A stretch of 64,000 bases of DNA from Seminavis robusta (taxonomy: Eukaryota > Bacillariophyta > Bacillariophyceae > Naviculales > Naviculaceae), in the NCBI GenBank assembly GCA_903772945.1, contig CAICTM010000004.1, positions 186,001 through 250,000 of the forward strand, given 5' to 3'. Both the position numbers and the translations under genes were made by a program. Below are positions 22,023 to 32,088 of this stretch, in pieces. The notes under the pieces were generated by a model. The model had not been told where the DNA came from and made no database searches. It worked only from the letters and a program-made list of their open reading frames with translations. Position 1 is the stretch's first letter. Each line of letters starts with the position of its first letter.

Positions 22023-22395
22023 GTTCACAACCTTTTAGTGTTCCAGGGCAGATAGATAGACTACAACACGTTGCACACTTACTGTAGAAATTAGGGCTGT
22101 TCCAACGTTCCAACGTTTCAACCTCCTTCCGCTGCCTATTGAGACGCGGGAGTAGCCAGACGTGCACAGACATCTGTGACTGCTGCAGCCAGTGCGCGTG
22201 CTAAAATCTGACTCCACCCGTGAAAGGAAGCAGTCACGAGGCTGACACTTGGATGCGAAGAAGCGAGCCAAATGATCTGTTCGATGACATCGAAATTCTC
22301 ACAAGGATCAAGCCCAACGAGGAGCCTCACAGTTCCCCAATTCCTCAAATACTAGCTAGTAGTTCCTCATCACTACTATCAGCAAAATAAATATC

Positions 22396-23310
22396 ATGAC
22401 CATGTTGTCCCATATAGTTGGTATCGTGAGTGGTGGAGCGAGTGGTCTTGGCGCTGCCACTGCTGCCAGTCTTCTCAAGCATGGAGGAAAAGTTGTTGTG
22501 GCTGATCTTCCCAGCCAAAGAGCCGCCTTCGAACAACTTGCTGCTTCTGTTGCGGGATCCAGTAGTGCACTGTCATTTGCAGAAGCCGACGTGACAAATC
22601 CAGACCAGATCGCACGAGCTCTGGACATGGCGGAGGAGCAATTTGGAGCACCTGTCAATGCTGCAATAAACTGTGCCGGAATTGGCCTGGCTCGGAAAAT
22701 TGTGTCGGTCAAAAGAGGAACCGACGAAGTCAAAGTCCATCCTTTGGAAGAATTTTCAAAAATCATGCGTGTCAACGTCGACGGGACCTTTAACGTTGCA
22801 AGATTGGCAGCCGAACGAATGATAAAACGAGAAAATGGATCCGACGGAATCAAAGGCTGCATTATCAACACCGCGTCTATTGCCGCATATGACGGCCAAA
22901 TTGGCCAATGTGCATACGGCGCCAGCAAAGGTGCTATTGCTAGCTTGACTCTACCCATGGCTAGAGATTTATCCAGTCAAGGTATCCGGGTCATGACAAT
23001 TGTAAGTGGTACTTCTTAGTGCCCCCCCCCCCCATCTCTTTTTTATTTTTAACCCGCTCCTTTGCCAATTGTTTTACGCCACATCCTGTTTGTATCTACC
23101 GTTCTTCAGGCTCCTGGACTCTTCCAAACACCCCTTTTGGATGGCCTGCCAGATGCCGTCAAAGCGGAATTGGGAGCCACAGTTCCCCTGCCCTCACGGC
23201 TGGGTGATCCGGCCGAGTTTGGGCAATTAGTTGTCTCCATTTTGACAAACCCAATGCTGAATGGAGAAGTGATTCGGCTCGATGGGGCGATTCGGATGCC
23301 TCCCAAATAG
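22396..23310 (+). CDS. Short-chain dehydrogenase, HSD17B10 / 3-hydroxyacyl-CoA dehydrogenase type
   Basis: Two exons, 22396-23001 and 23110-23310, joined in phase 0 across a 108-bp intron that contains 12 consecutive C (23022-23033); 268 residues. It is an NAD-dependent Rossmann-fold oxidoreductase. The cofactor loop SGGASGLG is at ~13-20, the acidic residue ending the second strand is in VVVADL, NCAGIG is at ~94, and the catalytic Tyr/Lys pair is YGASK at ~174. The C-terminal [10 protein letters not shown] and [12 protein letters not shown] match type-2 3-hydroxyacyl-CoA dehydrogenases (HSD10), which act in mitochondrial beta-oxidation and isoleucine breakdown. No clear targeting presequence is present, so the location is unknown. 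Confidence 0.85.
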
Positions 23311-23641
23311 AATAACAATTCACAAGGACCAGCAGTGCAGAAAGCTTGACAATCTAAGATATAGTCTATCTATTAATTAATAACACCACGGCATTATTTG
23401 GGCTTGGGCCAAATTGACAGCTCGAATTTCCTCTATTTATTTAGCAAGCTTAGCTTTGTACAACAATTGGTGGTCCCTTCCTCAACCCCCCACGCAAACT
23501 CGCCGCACGTGCTGCCTTGATTATGGTGGATTGTTTTCTACGTCATCAGTCAGATTTCTCTGCAGGACGCTTCATTTTTACTAGCTCTAGTAGTCTAGTC
23601 TACACTAATGCTGACGAACGGAACAACAAGCCAGCCGCACT
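23311..23641. other. Intergenic, convergent 3' regions
   Basis: 330 bp between two convergent genes; AT-rich around 23360-23390. Nothing else was seen. Confidence 0.4.
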
Positions 23642-25252
23642 TTAACATCGGAAAAAGAGTCTGCGCCAGACATTGCACCCAGTGGAGACCCCAGCTTCGC
23701 AACCACCCTCTAATGTTCGGTCCGCTGGACGGTACCACTTGAGATTGAATGGGTTGGCTGCAAAGAATACAGCATCAATGATGCAAGGTGTCGAAGCCTC
23801 CCAATGTGTCCCGGTGACTGTTTTGATGTGCAAATAGTCGGGATTGGAAGAGATTGAAGGTAGATTGGAATAAGGAATCGACTCATCCTCGCTGGAATGA
23901 CACAAAAACATTGGGTAGTTGGCACTCTCCAAAATATGAATGAGGTCATTCTCTTGAAGTGCTTCACAGAGTTTGTCTGTCTCATTTGTCACACTGGTGA
24001 CACACGGATTGGATTCACCACGAGCAATGCCACCCTCCATCAAGGCAATAAACTTCTGGTTGTACACTGAGAGTGGGTCCCATTCAGGGATGTATGCAAA
24101 TAGTGGATCCCTGTTTGCGCCAGCAAGTTGTGCTTGGTGTACCAGAGGGTCTCGGACATGCTCAGCCAAGAAATCTTGTCCAGCACCAAAGTTGGCAGCA
24201 TCTGTTGTGGTTGATGACAGGGCTGCTGCCAGCAAGGTAACGAAGAAGACAATTGGTAGTCGTCCATTCTTTATTCTGCTCACAAAGTAGGTAAGAGTTT
24301 CTGTGGACAACTTATAAGGCGCGCCGCCTCCGTACACAGCAATAATGGTCTTGCCCATCCGGGCTAAACCATCTGCCAAGGCCACAACTTGAAAGCCACC
24401 CTGACTGTATCCAACAAGACTGTAGGCGTCGGCCATGGCGGCCGCACAATTCGATTGTTCAGCAACCATAGCTTCAGCCTGCCAAATCAAAGGCAAGGTC
24501 GCCGTGACGTAGGTTTGTTTGATAAGAAAGGCCCGATAGTAATCCTTAGACTCTCCCCTTCCAGTAAAGTCAGGTTCTAGAGTATAGACTCTTGTGATGG
24601 AACTGATAACAGCCCCCAACAAAGCTGGGTGTGATGTTACGGGGTACCCAGTTTCACTTGGAACGACACTTTCGGAGGCAGGTACGATGTTGACAGGAAG
24701 GGTGGTAGATATTAGTTCTCCCCTCCCTGCATCATATGGTACCACCAGCAGTCCTGAGTGTGTAGCATTGAATCCATAGTCCTGACGTCCGCAGCCTGCA
24801 TTCTTGGGATACTTGATGTCATCCTCAAATTCAGCACATCGTCCACAAATCTTCCATAGTTGAACGTCGTATTTTAAATTCCTAAGGATGACGCTATCCA
24901 ATGCAAAGATTGCAAACTCGCCAAGAGGTGTCTGTTCCTGCATCAACACGATCACCATACTTCTGATTTCCTCCACGGTAAGAGTGCCGATTAGCGAGTT
25001 GCACTCATTTGCCTCTCCCTGAAACAAACTACGTTGATGTCCATCGTCATTCTGTGGCGCTAATGCGCTATTGAGTAAGTATCCGAGTGCTTCCTTGGCG
25101 CTTTCTTTGGCTTCATCTTTTGTCATTGAAATCCCGTCTTTTCTCAGATAAACTTCGGCATCATTCGATTGGGCCGGATGCAGCAAGACACCGCAGAAAG
25201 TCAGGGAAAACAGTCCTAGCCGCAGAAACTTCGAAATCATCATCCTGTTCAT
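23642..25252 (-). CDS. Secreted alpha/beta hydrolase, lipase-like
   Basis: Single exon, 536 residues. The start gives a signal peptide (SKFLRLGLFSLTFCGVLLHPAQS). The nucleophile elbow is GYSQGG at ~281. An acid candidate lies in CHSSEDESIPY at ~450, and the catalytic His in TGTHWEAS at ~481; order and spacing fit a Ser-Asp-His triad. The N-terminal strand LLVVPYDAGRGE and the long segment between elbow and acid (~300-430, a lid) recall secretory lipases and related esterases. Many Cys residues suggest disulfides in a secreted enzyme. The substrate cannot be told. Confidence 0.75.
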   Translation of the reverse strand: MNRMMISKFLRLGLFSLTFCGVLLHPAQSNDAEVYLRKDGISMTKDEAKESAKEALGYLLNSALAPQNDDGHQRSLFQGEANECNSLIGTLTVEEIRSMVIVLMQEQTPLGEFAIFALDSVILRNLKYDVQLWKICGRCAEFEDDIKYPKNAGCGRQDYGFNATHSGLLVVPYDAGRGELISTTLPVNIVPASESVVPSETGYPVTSHPALLGAVISSITRVYTLEPDFTGRGESKDYYRAFLIKQTYVTATLPLIWQAEAMVAEQSNCAAAMADAYSLVGYSQGGFQVVALADGLARMGKTIIAVYGGGAPYKLSTETLTYFVSRIKNGRLPIVFFVTLLAAALSSTTTDAANFGAGQDFLAEHVRDPLVHQAQLAGANRDPLFAYIPEWDPLSVYNQKFIALMEGGIARGESNPCVTSVTNETDKLCEALQENDLIHILESANYPMFLCHSSEDESIPYSNLPSISSNPDYLHIKTVTGTHWEASTPCIIDAVFFAANPFNLKWYRPADRTLEGGCEAGVSTGCNVWRRLFFRC

Positions 25253-26045
25253 TCAATGAGGGCAATGATGAGCTCTAATAGCATATAAAAGAATGTTCCA
25301 CCTGTGTGATTTCGAAGCAGCGTTATCAAATGAAACGCATAGGCTCATAGGACAGTGGACCTGCATCGCTCACTTGAGCGATTTCGTCGCGGGGTGACTT
25401 GCTGTACCAAAGCAGTGAGTGAGCCGTGGATACTCAGAAAAGTATCCAAGTTTCAAATTGTGAGCATGCAAGATTCTCGCCGTGGTCTCACAAAACGGCT
25501 CTCCCATTCTCCCTTTGCTTTGCTCTTTTGGTGGTGTGTATGTTCATGGACCAGAGATAGAGTGTTGGTTGTTCAGAGCCCAACCCATAAGGAATGACAT
25601 ACCGGTACAACTCAGAGGTGCTCCAAGTTGTTATTTGTCGCCTTTTCACAAAGACTGGTTCGTCAAGTTCAAGAAAGATACTGTAAATGCACAGTTGATC
25701 CACCCAATCCGTTCATGCAGTGTGCAGCAAACAGCAAACTGGAGCATCTATCGCTGAAATTTACACATCATCATCAGCATCCTCCCAGTCGCATCCGTTG
25801 TGTTCGTAGTATTTCGTCTCGTGTTGTGCACGTATGCATACCAGGTGGTACTACTAGCTAGCTAGTGCCCATCAGCGCTGTAAGAAGGCTGCTCGGCCCC
25901 TGGGATAAGAGCTCCAGCTAAAGCCAGTTTTGATATTTTCACTTTTGCTTGCTTGGTTGCTCGGCCAGCCTCAACACTTGGATTGGCGTGGGTATAAGTT
26001 GCTGTTTGGTTTGTTATTGCATACCGCAGCCCAACCTCAGTCACC
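25253..26045. promoter_or_regulatory. Divergent promoter region, lipase-like gene / STAND ATPase
   Basis: About 790 bp between head-to-head genes. A TACCGGTAC palindrome lies near 25600 and a CTAGCTAGCTAG run at 25854-25865. No gene was seen. Confidence 0.4.
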
Positions 26046-29000
26046 ATGATTGATCTAATGAATAGAAGGCTCAACAGAGGGACCAGCCATAACAAGCCCG
26101 ATACCTTATACAGATCAACATCGGTCAACAGCATCGTCGAGAAGGACAACGATGACCATTCAATGATGGCCGATGCGACCATCGACACGGCAGATTGTAC
26201 AGAAGACTTGACATCTAGTGTGGCCGACTTGCTTGATCACAACACGAGTTTGCATTTGCCAAACCTCTACGAAGACGAAGAATTCGATGGTTCCCAGGAC
26301 TTTATTCGTGGTGAGGGTTCTACCAGGTCTCTTGGCCATGCAGAAACCATGGTTGCCAACACCAAGGTCATTGCACCGCGTGGCTCTATGCAGCAGAAAT
26401 CTCGTAACAGCATGAATGCCATTAACCAGCTCAAGTTTTCCAAGCTGCAGAAGCTGTATGGGCGAGATCAGGAGATAAAACTGCAGCGAGACCTTTACGT
26501 CCAAGCCAAGCAGAACTCGACGCGGCAATTCATCTTAATCGGGGGGGAGGCTGGAGTCGGCAAGTCAGTGCTTGCAGAGGAACTTAGGCCTTCTGTCCAG
26601 AAAGACTGCGGCTTCTTCTTGTCGGGAAAGTTCGATTTTCAGCAGCAAGATGAACCTTACTCTGCCATCTCTACCGCTTGCAACACGCTGATGCACTCTT
26701 TAATGGAACATAAGCACTCACGTCGCAATTTGCATGGATGGAGGTTTACATTTAAAGAGATGCAACAGAAGCTGTGCGAAGAAATGGATCCTGACCAGAT
26801 TGATCTTCTCTCAAACATTATTCCTGGCTTAGCTCGAGTCGCTGGAGGGGATTTTCTTTCCATGAGCAATGGCAGCTTTGCGATGGATAGCAGCCACGGC
26901 AGCCACGAAGGCCCGTTCGCAAGTGAACGAACCACTGGAGGTACTGTGATGCAACAACCCATCAGCCGAAGGAGAGGCATGGAAAACATGAACAGCGAAT
27001 GGAGTATCCCCGCTGCCGGAAGTCATGACGAGGACACCGAGCGAAGTACGCCCAGTGAACGCAATACTCCCATGGATGTGTACGGACAGCCCAGCAGCCC
27101 AAAAAACCCGAGAACAGGCATGCAAAAGATGGCGAGTGACTGGAGCATAGGCATGGACAGTAGCCATGAACGCCTTGCCTTGCGGAGATTATCTAGCGAA
27201 CGGATCTCCACGCCGCCGAGAGGTAACAGGAGAAATGGCTTTATGAAAAGGATGGCCAGCGAATGGAGTCTGAGCAATGTCAACAACAATGATGGAAGTA
27301 GTAGTCCTATCAGCCCAAAAAGAAGCATAATGAGAAGCCCGCTGAGGACAACCAGCAACCAAAGCCGTAGCAGCAGAAGCCCGTTGAGGACAACGAGTAA
27401 GCAAAGCAATGCTACCAGAGGTACCGGTAAAGGGGCCGTGCAAAACCTGCTTTTAGAACGAAGCACACGACATTTGGGTAGAATGACAAGTGACAGAAGC
27501 CTGAGGGGATCGAAGTCCGCCAGCTTCACAGACACAAAGGCATGTCTCCACTTTGCCTTTCGGCAGCTATTTGACGTTCTTTGCAATTTTGCACCCACTG
27601 TGTTCCTTCTCAATGATCTGCAATGGGCTGATGCCGCATCAATGGAACTCGTGGAAAGCCTGCTTCTTGACCGGGGTCTTAGCGGGAAAGGCTTTGTGTT
27701 GGTCGGGAGCTATCGTTCTGAAGCCGTGTCGCCCACTCATTTGCTCATGACAACCGTTCGGGAAGTTCAGTGCGTCTCCGAAAAGAACAACGATATGAAT
27801 TTGAAGGTGACAAACATCGTGTTGGGCAACTTAGCCCAACATCAAGTCAACGAAATGCTCTGCGACCTTCTGAGCTGCGACGAGGACGAATGCCACTCTC
27901 TAGCAGAAATCATCCATAGAAAGACTGCTGGCAACATCTTTTTTGTTGTACACTTTCTCAAAACTCTCAGTTCGGAAAACTTGCTTGTCTTCAGTATAGT
28001 CACTTTGAAGTGGACATGGGACGTGGAAAGAATCGAGCTCAATGGAACAGCCACCGACAACGTCATTGACTTGATGAAGGAAAAGCTGAAAAGACTGCCA
28101 GCCCAAGTTTATCGCACGATTCCGTTCGTTGCATGTCTCGGTGCTTCATTTCGACGGTCTATGTTTAACTTGGTTGTCGATCATTTCAACAAAACGTTCT
28201 CAACCAGGGAGATTGTCATGAGGGATCGTGGGGCTGAAGTGTATCCTCCTTCTGATTTCTTCGGTGTGTGTCAAAAGGCAGGCTTCTTGGTGTCCAATAG
28301 CAAGGGAGATGTTATTCATTGGGAACACGACAAAGTGCAGGAGGCGGCCCTCTCCTTGGCCGACGAAGACGAGCTCGTTTCCCTTCGATCTAGGCTTGGT
28401 GAAGTTTTGCTCCACAAATTAAGCAATCAGGACCTGGAAAGAAGCATCTTCGTTGTGATCAGTATGCTTGATATGAACAGTGCAGAAGGGAACCGGCGAA
28501 AGCAGATCAGATTTGCCGAACTTAATCTTCTAGCGGGGACAAAAGCGATGGCGGCTTCGGCATCAGCCAGAGCAGCAGCACTCTTGTCCCAGGGAATCAA
28601 ATGTCTACCCGAAAACCACTGGAAAACCGACCCGGATCTGTCTCTGGATCTCTACGCAATGACAGTTGAAGCTCTTTTTTGTACTGGTCAGTTTGAGAAG
28701 ATGAACAAGTATTGTCACGAGGTTTTCCAATGTAAGGAGATCCCTTTGGTTTCCAAAGCTAGGGTTTACAATCCGCATGTGTTGGCAATGATGGCAGAGG
28801 GACGTCTTGGTGATGCCATGAAGCAGTGCGAGAAGATTCTTGCCAAGTTAGACTGCAGCTTCCCTCGGTTCTTCAAGGGATTTCACATGTACAAGGGGAT
28901 TTTTCAAGCACAAAAGTCGGCCAAAAAGAAAATAATGCAAATGTCAAAGGATTCTGTCATCGAAGACGACAAGAACAGATGGATCATGTTCATACTGGAC

Positions 29001-30290
29001 ACCTTGGGTCAAGCTGCTCACCAAGGCCACAATGTCAGCCTTTTCATGCTGGGAAATCTAAGGGGGCTTCAATACACACTCAAGTATGGCGTTTGTGACT
29101 GGGCACCCCCTCTGCTTGCGGTAATTGGAAATGTCCTTGTCGCTGGTTTAGGTGATTTTGACGGGGCTCAGTTCTATGGGGAGACAGCCATGACACTCTT
29201 CGAGAAAGCTGATATCAGCAGAAGTGCCTTTTCAAGGACAAGCTTCATTGTTTCGTACTTTGTCTTGCCGCACAGGGTTGCCTCCACAGACTGCCGAAAG
29301 ATAGCATTGCAAGGATATCAAGCCGGAATGAAAGCGGGCGATGTGCAAAACGCTTTGTGGTGTGCTCTGAGCTACTTGGACATATCGTTTTACGTCTCTC
29401 AAGATCTGAAAACGCTAGCCGATGACTGCCAAATCTACTGCCAGCAAATGAAATCTTTGAAACATGAGAGGATTGCGAGGTATCTGGAATGCTTGTGGCA
29501 GCTCGTCTTGAATGTGAGTGGCAGCGCAGAGGACCCCGCGGTTCTGAATGGCAACGGCCTCAACTATGACGAGTACATGAACTGGGCCAAGGGCTCGGAA
29601 AGCACTCAAGCCATCTCCTACTACGATCGATACCAAATTGCAGCAGCATTCTGGAGCGGCGACTTTGCTAAAGTGCACGCTCTCATCTTGAAGACAGATA
29701 CGCACAAGGGGTTCTACGAGAAGACGTTTGGAGGGTCTTTTGCGTTGTATCCCTTGTACTTTCAGTGCGCTCTCTCGCTGCTTTCATTGTATCAAACCAC
29801 AAAGTCGAAGAAGTTCAAGTCCATGGCCTGCTTCTTCTCAGGCAAACTCAATTCATGGGCAAAGAAAGGAGTACGTTTTCTCCAGTATGAACTGCCCTGT
29901 AATACCTTGTTCTTGATACTGATCCGACCTGTTTCCTTGTCTCTCCCGCCTCAACAGAATCCGAACTTCAAGCATTACTCTCTGATGGTCGACGCGGAAG
30001 CCCTGGACATTAGAGGCAAGCGTTCGGAAGCAGAGAAGCTGTTCAAGGAAGCCGTCATTTTTGCGGGGAGGAGAGGGTTCACAAATGACCAAGCTTTGGC
30101 GAACGAACGGCTCGGTGGCTTCTTTCTTCGTCAGGGTCTCGATGACGATGCCAAGTACCACCTCGGCGAAGCCATCAAGCTCTATCGACAGTGGGGGGCG
30201 CATGCCAAATGCGACATATTACACAAAGTATATGAAAAGTTGCTCCCTCCGATTCCGCTCGAGATTGCGACGTCTCACGGGCCTGGTTGA
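26046..30290 (+). CDS. Large STAND-type AAA ATPase with TPR-like C-terminus
   Basis: Open frame of 1414 codons. A probable intron at 29871-29957 (87 bp, GTACGT...CAACAG, phase 0, no stop) would give a 1385-residue protein reading WAKKG-NPNFKHY. The AAA module starts at LYGRDQEI (~138), with Walker A GGEAGVGKS at ~166 and Walker B FLLNDLQWAD at ~518. Between them is a ~230-residue Ser/Arg-rich insert with repeats of M-x-S-[ED]-W-S. After the ATPase come helical sensor regions and a long TPR-like array to the end. It resembles the 'predicted ATPase' half of multi-sensor kinases that diatoms have in number. No kinase, histidine-kinase or cyclase domain is attached here. A signalling-scaffold role is inferred. 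Confidence 0.8.
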   Translation: MIDLMNRRLNRGTSHNKPDTLYRSTSVNSIVEKDNDDHSMMADATIDTADCTEDLTSSVADLLDHNTSLHLPNLYEDEEFDGSQDFIRGEGSTRSLGHAETMVANTKVIAPRGSMQQKSRNSMNAINQLKFSKLQKLYGRDQEIKLQRDLYVQAKQNSTRQFILIGGEAGVGKSVLAEELRPSVQKDCGFFLSGKFDFQQQDEPYSAISTACNTLMHSLMEHKHSRRNLHGWRFTFKEMQQKLCEEMDPDQIDLLSNIIPGLARVAGGDFLSMSNGSFAMDSSHGSHEGPFASERTTGGTVMQQPISRRRGMENMNSEWSIPAAGSHDEDTERSTPSERNTPMDVYGQPSSPKNPRTGMQKMASDWSIGMDSSHERLALRRLSSERISTPPRGNRRNGFMKRMASEWSLSNVNNNDGSSSPISPKRSIMRSPLRTTSNQSRSSRSPLRTTSKQSNATRGTGKGAVQNLLLERSTRHLGRMTSDRSLRGSKSASFTDTKACLHFAFRQLFDVLCNFAPTVFLLNDLQWADAASMELVESLLLDRGLSGKGFVLVGSYRSEAVSPTHLLMTTVREVQCVSEKNNDMNLKVTNIVLGNLAQHQVNEMLCDLLSCDEDECHSLAEIIHRKTAGNIFFVVHFLKTLSSENLLVFSIVTLKWTWDVERIELNGTATDNVIDLMKEKLKRLPAQVYRTIPFVACLGASFRRSMFNLVVDHFNKTFSTREIVMRDRGAEVYPPSDFFGVCQKAGFLVSNSKGDVIHWEHDKVQEAALSLADEDELVSLRSRLGEVLLHKLSNQDLERSIFVVISMLDMNSAEGNRRKQIRFAELNLLAGTKAMAASASARAAALLSQGIKCLPENHWKTDPDLSLDLYAMTVEALFCTGQFEKMNKYCHEVFQCKEIPLVSKARVYNPHVLAMMAEGRLGDAMKQCEKILAKLDCSFPRFFKGFHMYKGIFQAQKSAKKKIMQMSKDSVIEDDKNRWIMFILDTLGQAAHQGHNVSLFMLGNLRGLQYTLKYGVCDWAPPLLAVIGNVLVAGLGDFDGAQFYGETAMTLFEKADISRSAFSRTSFIVSYFVLPHRVASTDCRKIALQGYQAGMKAGDVQNALWCALSYLDISFYVSQDLKTLADDCQIYCQQMKSLKHERIARYLECLWQLVLNVSGSAEDPAVLNGNGLNYDEYMNWAKGSESTQAISYYDRYQIAAAFWSGDFAKVHALILKTDTHKGFYEKTFGGSFALYPLYFQCALSLLSLYQTTKSKKFKSMACFFSGKLNSWAKKGVRFLQYELPCNTLFLILIRPVSLSLPPQQNPNFKHYSLMVDAEALDIRGKRSEAEKLFKEAVIFAGRRGFTNDQALANERLGGFFLRQGLDDDAKYHLGEAIKLYRQWGAHAKCDILHKVYEKLLPPIPLEIATSHGPG
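27000..27520 (+). repeat. Degenerate protein-level repeat inside the ATPase gene
   Basis: The insert between Walker A and Walker B carries MENMNSEWSI, MQKMASDWSI, MKRMASEWSL and LGRMTSDRSL, each followed by Ser/Pro/Arg-rich sequence, plus two RSPLRTTS copies. It suggests expansion of a ~35-60-residue unit. Confidence 0.75.
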
Positions 30291-30800
30291 AGCCGATTAA
30301 TCTGTTGTCACGTTTGCTAGCCAGTAAACGCCGTACCAGCCTGGGCCTTGTAACGAATCGAATCGAATCGAATCGATTACGGTACTCTCTACCGGTACAG
30401 GTACCACCTGTGCCGAAAGCAGATCGAGCGCATGTCGGACAGCGCTCCTGGCCCGACGTCTCCGCCATGCGTTTCGTTCCGTGCTGAAAAGAACTTTCCT
30501 TGGCATGGTATGGAATGGCATGGACTGCAACGGTAAAAGCACCGGTAGCCACCTATCCAGCCAGATACCAATAGCTAACCAGCAGTACAGTACAGTAGCA
30601 ACTTTGTATCGCATTGAGCGCATCATGCATCCGAATAAACACTGCACGTGTAGTTCGTCCGTACCTGGTACCGTGAACAACAGTTCGATCTCCGCTACAG
30701 TGGCTGATGCCTCAAAAGCGTAGTGCCCCATTCCCACACAAGGGAAAGATACCGTATGGTTGCCGAAGTATCGTCATGCTGCGAAATGTCTGGAATACCT
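30291..30800. other. Intergenic, palindrome-rich
   Basis: A gap between the ATPase gene and mobile element A. It holds tandem AATCG units (30356-30375) and ACCGGTAC/GGTACC palindromes near 30390-30405. No gene was seen. Confidence 0.45.
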
Positions 30801-31200
30801 GGACCGTCCGACGCTTTTCACTCAGGATTTAAAAATCTTCAAATTGCCACGACTGACAACATCTTTTAAACAACCCCTTAAACAACCCCTTAAACAACCC
30901 CTTAAAGCTTCAACATCCCCTTAAACAACCCCCTAAATAAACAACCCCTTAACAACATCCCCCTATATCCTCGAAACAACCCCTTAAGCCTTCATTGAAA
31001 CGCCATACAACAACCCCTTATCACGAATGAACATCCCCTTAAATAAACAACCCCTTAACAACAACCCCTTAAATATTCAACATCCCCTTAAACATCCCCT
31101 TAAAGCTTCAACATCCCCTTAAACAACCCCTTATGAGAACCAGGATTATGAGTCAGTCGTGCCCGTTTTTAAAGCCTGAGTGAAAACCGTCGGACGGTCC
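30801..31200. mobile_element. Non-autonomous TIR element copy A with internal CCCCTTAA array
   Basis: The ends are inverted repeats: GGACCGTCCGACG... at 30801 and its complement ending ...CGGACGGTCC at 31200, matching at 33 of the first 35 positions. A second inner pair, CACGACTGAC (left) and GTCAGTCGTG (right), extends the symmetry. The interior (about 30865-31133) is an array of CCCCTTAA units, mostly AACAACCCCTTAA or AACATCCCCTTAA, about 16 in all, some adjacent at 12-13 bp and others separated by unique spacers. There is no coding frame. A clear target-site duplication was not found. See copy B at 53777. Confidence 0.8.
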
Positions 31201-31347
31201 TGTAGGACGTGACGATTCCTGCAGTGCCTTGGCACCAGAGCACATGGTTGCATCGTAATCTGAGCGAAATAGTTGTTGGGACTACCGTAAGCCTTTAGGA
31301 ATACATGTCTTTGCACCTCTACGTGTTTCGGTTTGTGCCGGTGCAGT

Positions 31348-31512
31348 TCAAGCGCCGCTGCCCGCCCTGAGGCACCGACTCGGAATCCAGTATAGCCGCA
31401 GTTGGGCTGCGAGTAGAGCAGCAGTGGGGCTGGCTGCGAAGGCATCCAGGGGCTGCGTGGCGAATGGGACCACGGCAACAATGGCGGCAAAAAGGAGAGT
31501 AGCAAAGCGCAT
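31348..31512 (-). CDS. Possible small secreted protein, 54 residues
   Basis: The frame starts MRFATLLFAAIVAVVPFATQ, a convincing signal peptide, and then has about 27 residues of no known pattern before a stop. It could be the first exon of a longer gene whose other exons would run toward element A. The frame carried on in another register reads into the element's terminal repeat. Weak evidence only. Confidence 0.3.
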   Translation of the reverse strand: MRFATLLFAAIVAVVPFATQPLDAFAASPTAALLAAQLRLYWIPSRCLRAGSGA

Positions 31513-32088
31513 GTTGGTTGGTGCGGTTTTACAATGGTAGATTAGATTCGTTGGATTTTGATTTGGTTGTTGGTGTTGTGTTACTTTGCCCTTTGGGAGC
31601 TTTTTGTTTTGTGTTTCTCGCTCCCAAGATCTTCTTTGTATGGCTCTTTCGGAGGTCGTTGTCACTTGTGATAGTCTGTCATCATCAATCGTGTCCCTGT
31701 ATTCCTCAGAACAATGCAAAGAGGAACACCAGTGTAAGTAGAGGTTTGCTCAGCCGCAATGATCTCTGGTGGTGCCGGTCTGGTCCGCCTTGCAAAGTCT
31801 CGTTTGGAGGCACCGGCACCTTATCTACCGGTAGCTAGGTACCGGTAGCTGTGATTGTGAGAAAAGTTTTACTCCGTTTTATGTCGAGTGATGAGTCTCG
31901 CGAGACTGACTCACTCGACTCGTCACTTGATCTCATTCTCGACTCGACTCGACTCTTCACTCGACTACCAGGTATCACTCGATCGTCGTCACGGTTGTCG
32001 AAGTGCACCCACAATTTATTTTTACTCGACGTCCACCATCACGAGACTGTCACTCAACAACAATCGCATCGTATCGAACCGAATCACC
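31513..32088. other. Intergenic, promoter of the coiled-coil gene
   Basis: TACCGGTAGCTAGGTACCGGTAG lies near 31827-31849 and GACTCGACTCG-type repeats near 31915-31970. No further gene was seen. Confidence 0.45.

Larger units (their letters stand above)
21451..22395. other. Gap holding tRNA-like sequences
   Basis: Apart from the tandem 22-bp duplication and the two tRNA-like sequences, nothing is recognised in this 945-bp gap. CGAATCATTTCAACA occurs both here (about 21903) and inside the first MoaC intron (about 21047). Confidence 0.4.

Noticed and set aside
30860-31133. CCCCTTAA array considered as a CRISPR array or an internal telomere
   Set aside because: Units are too short and unevenly spaced for CRISPR, and the array lies within matching inverted ends; telomere tracts are uninterrupted and have a different unit.
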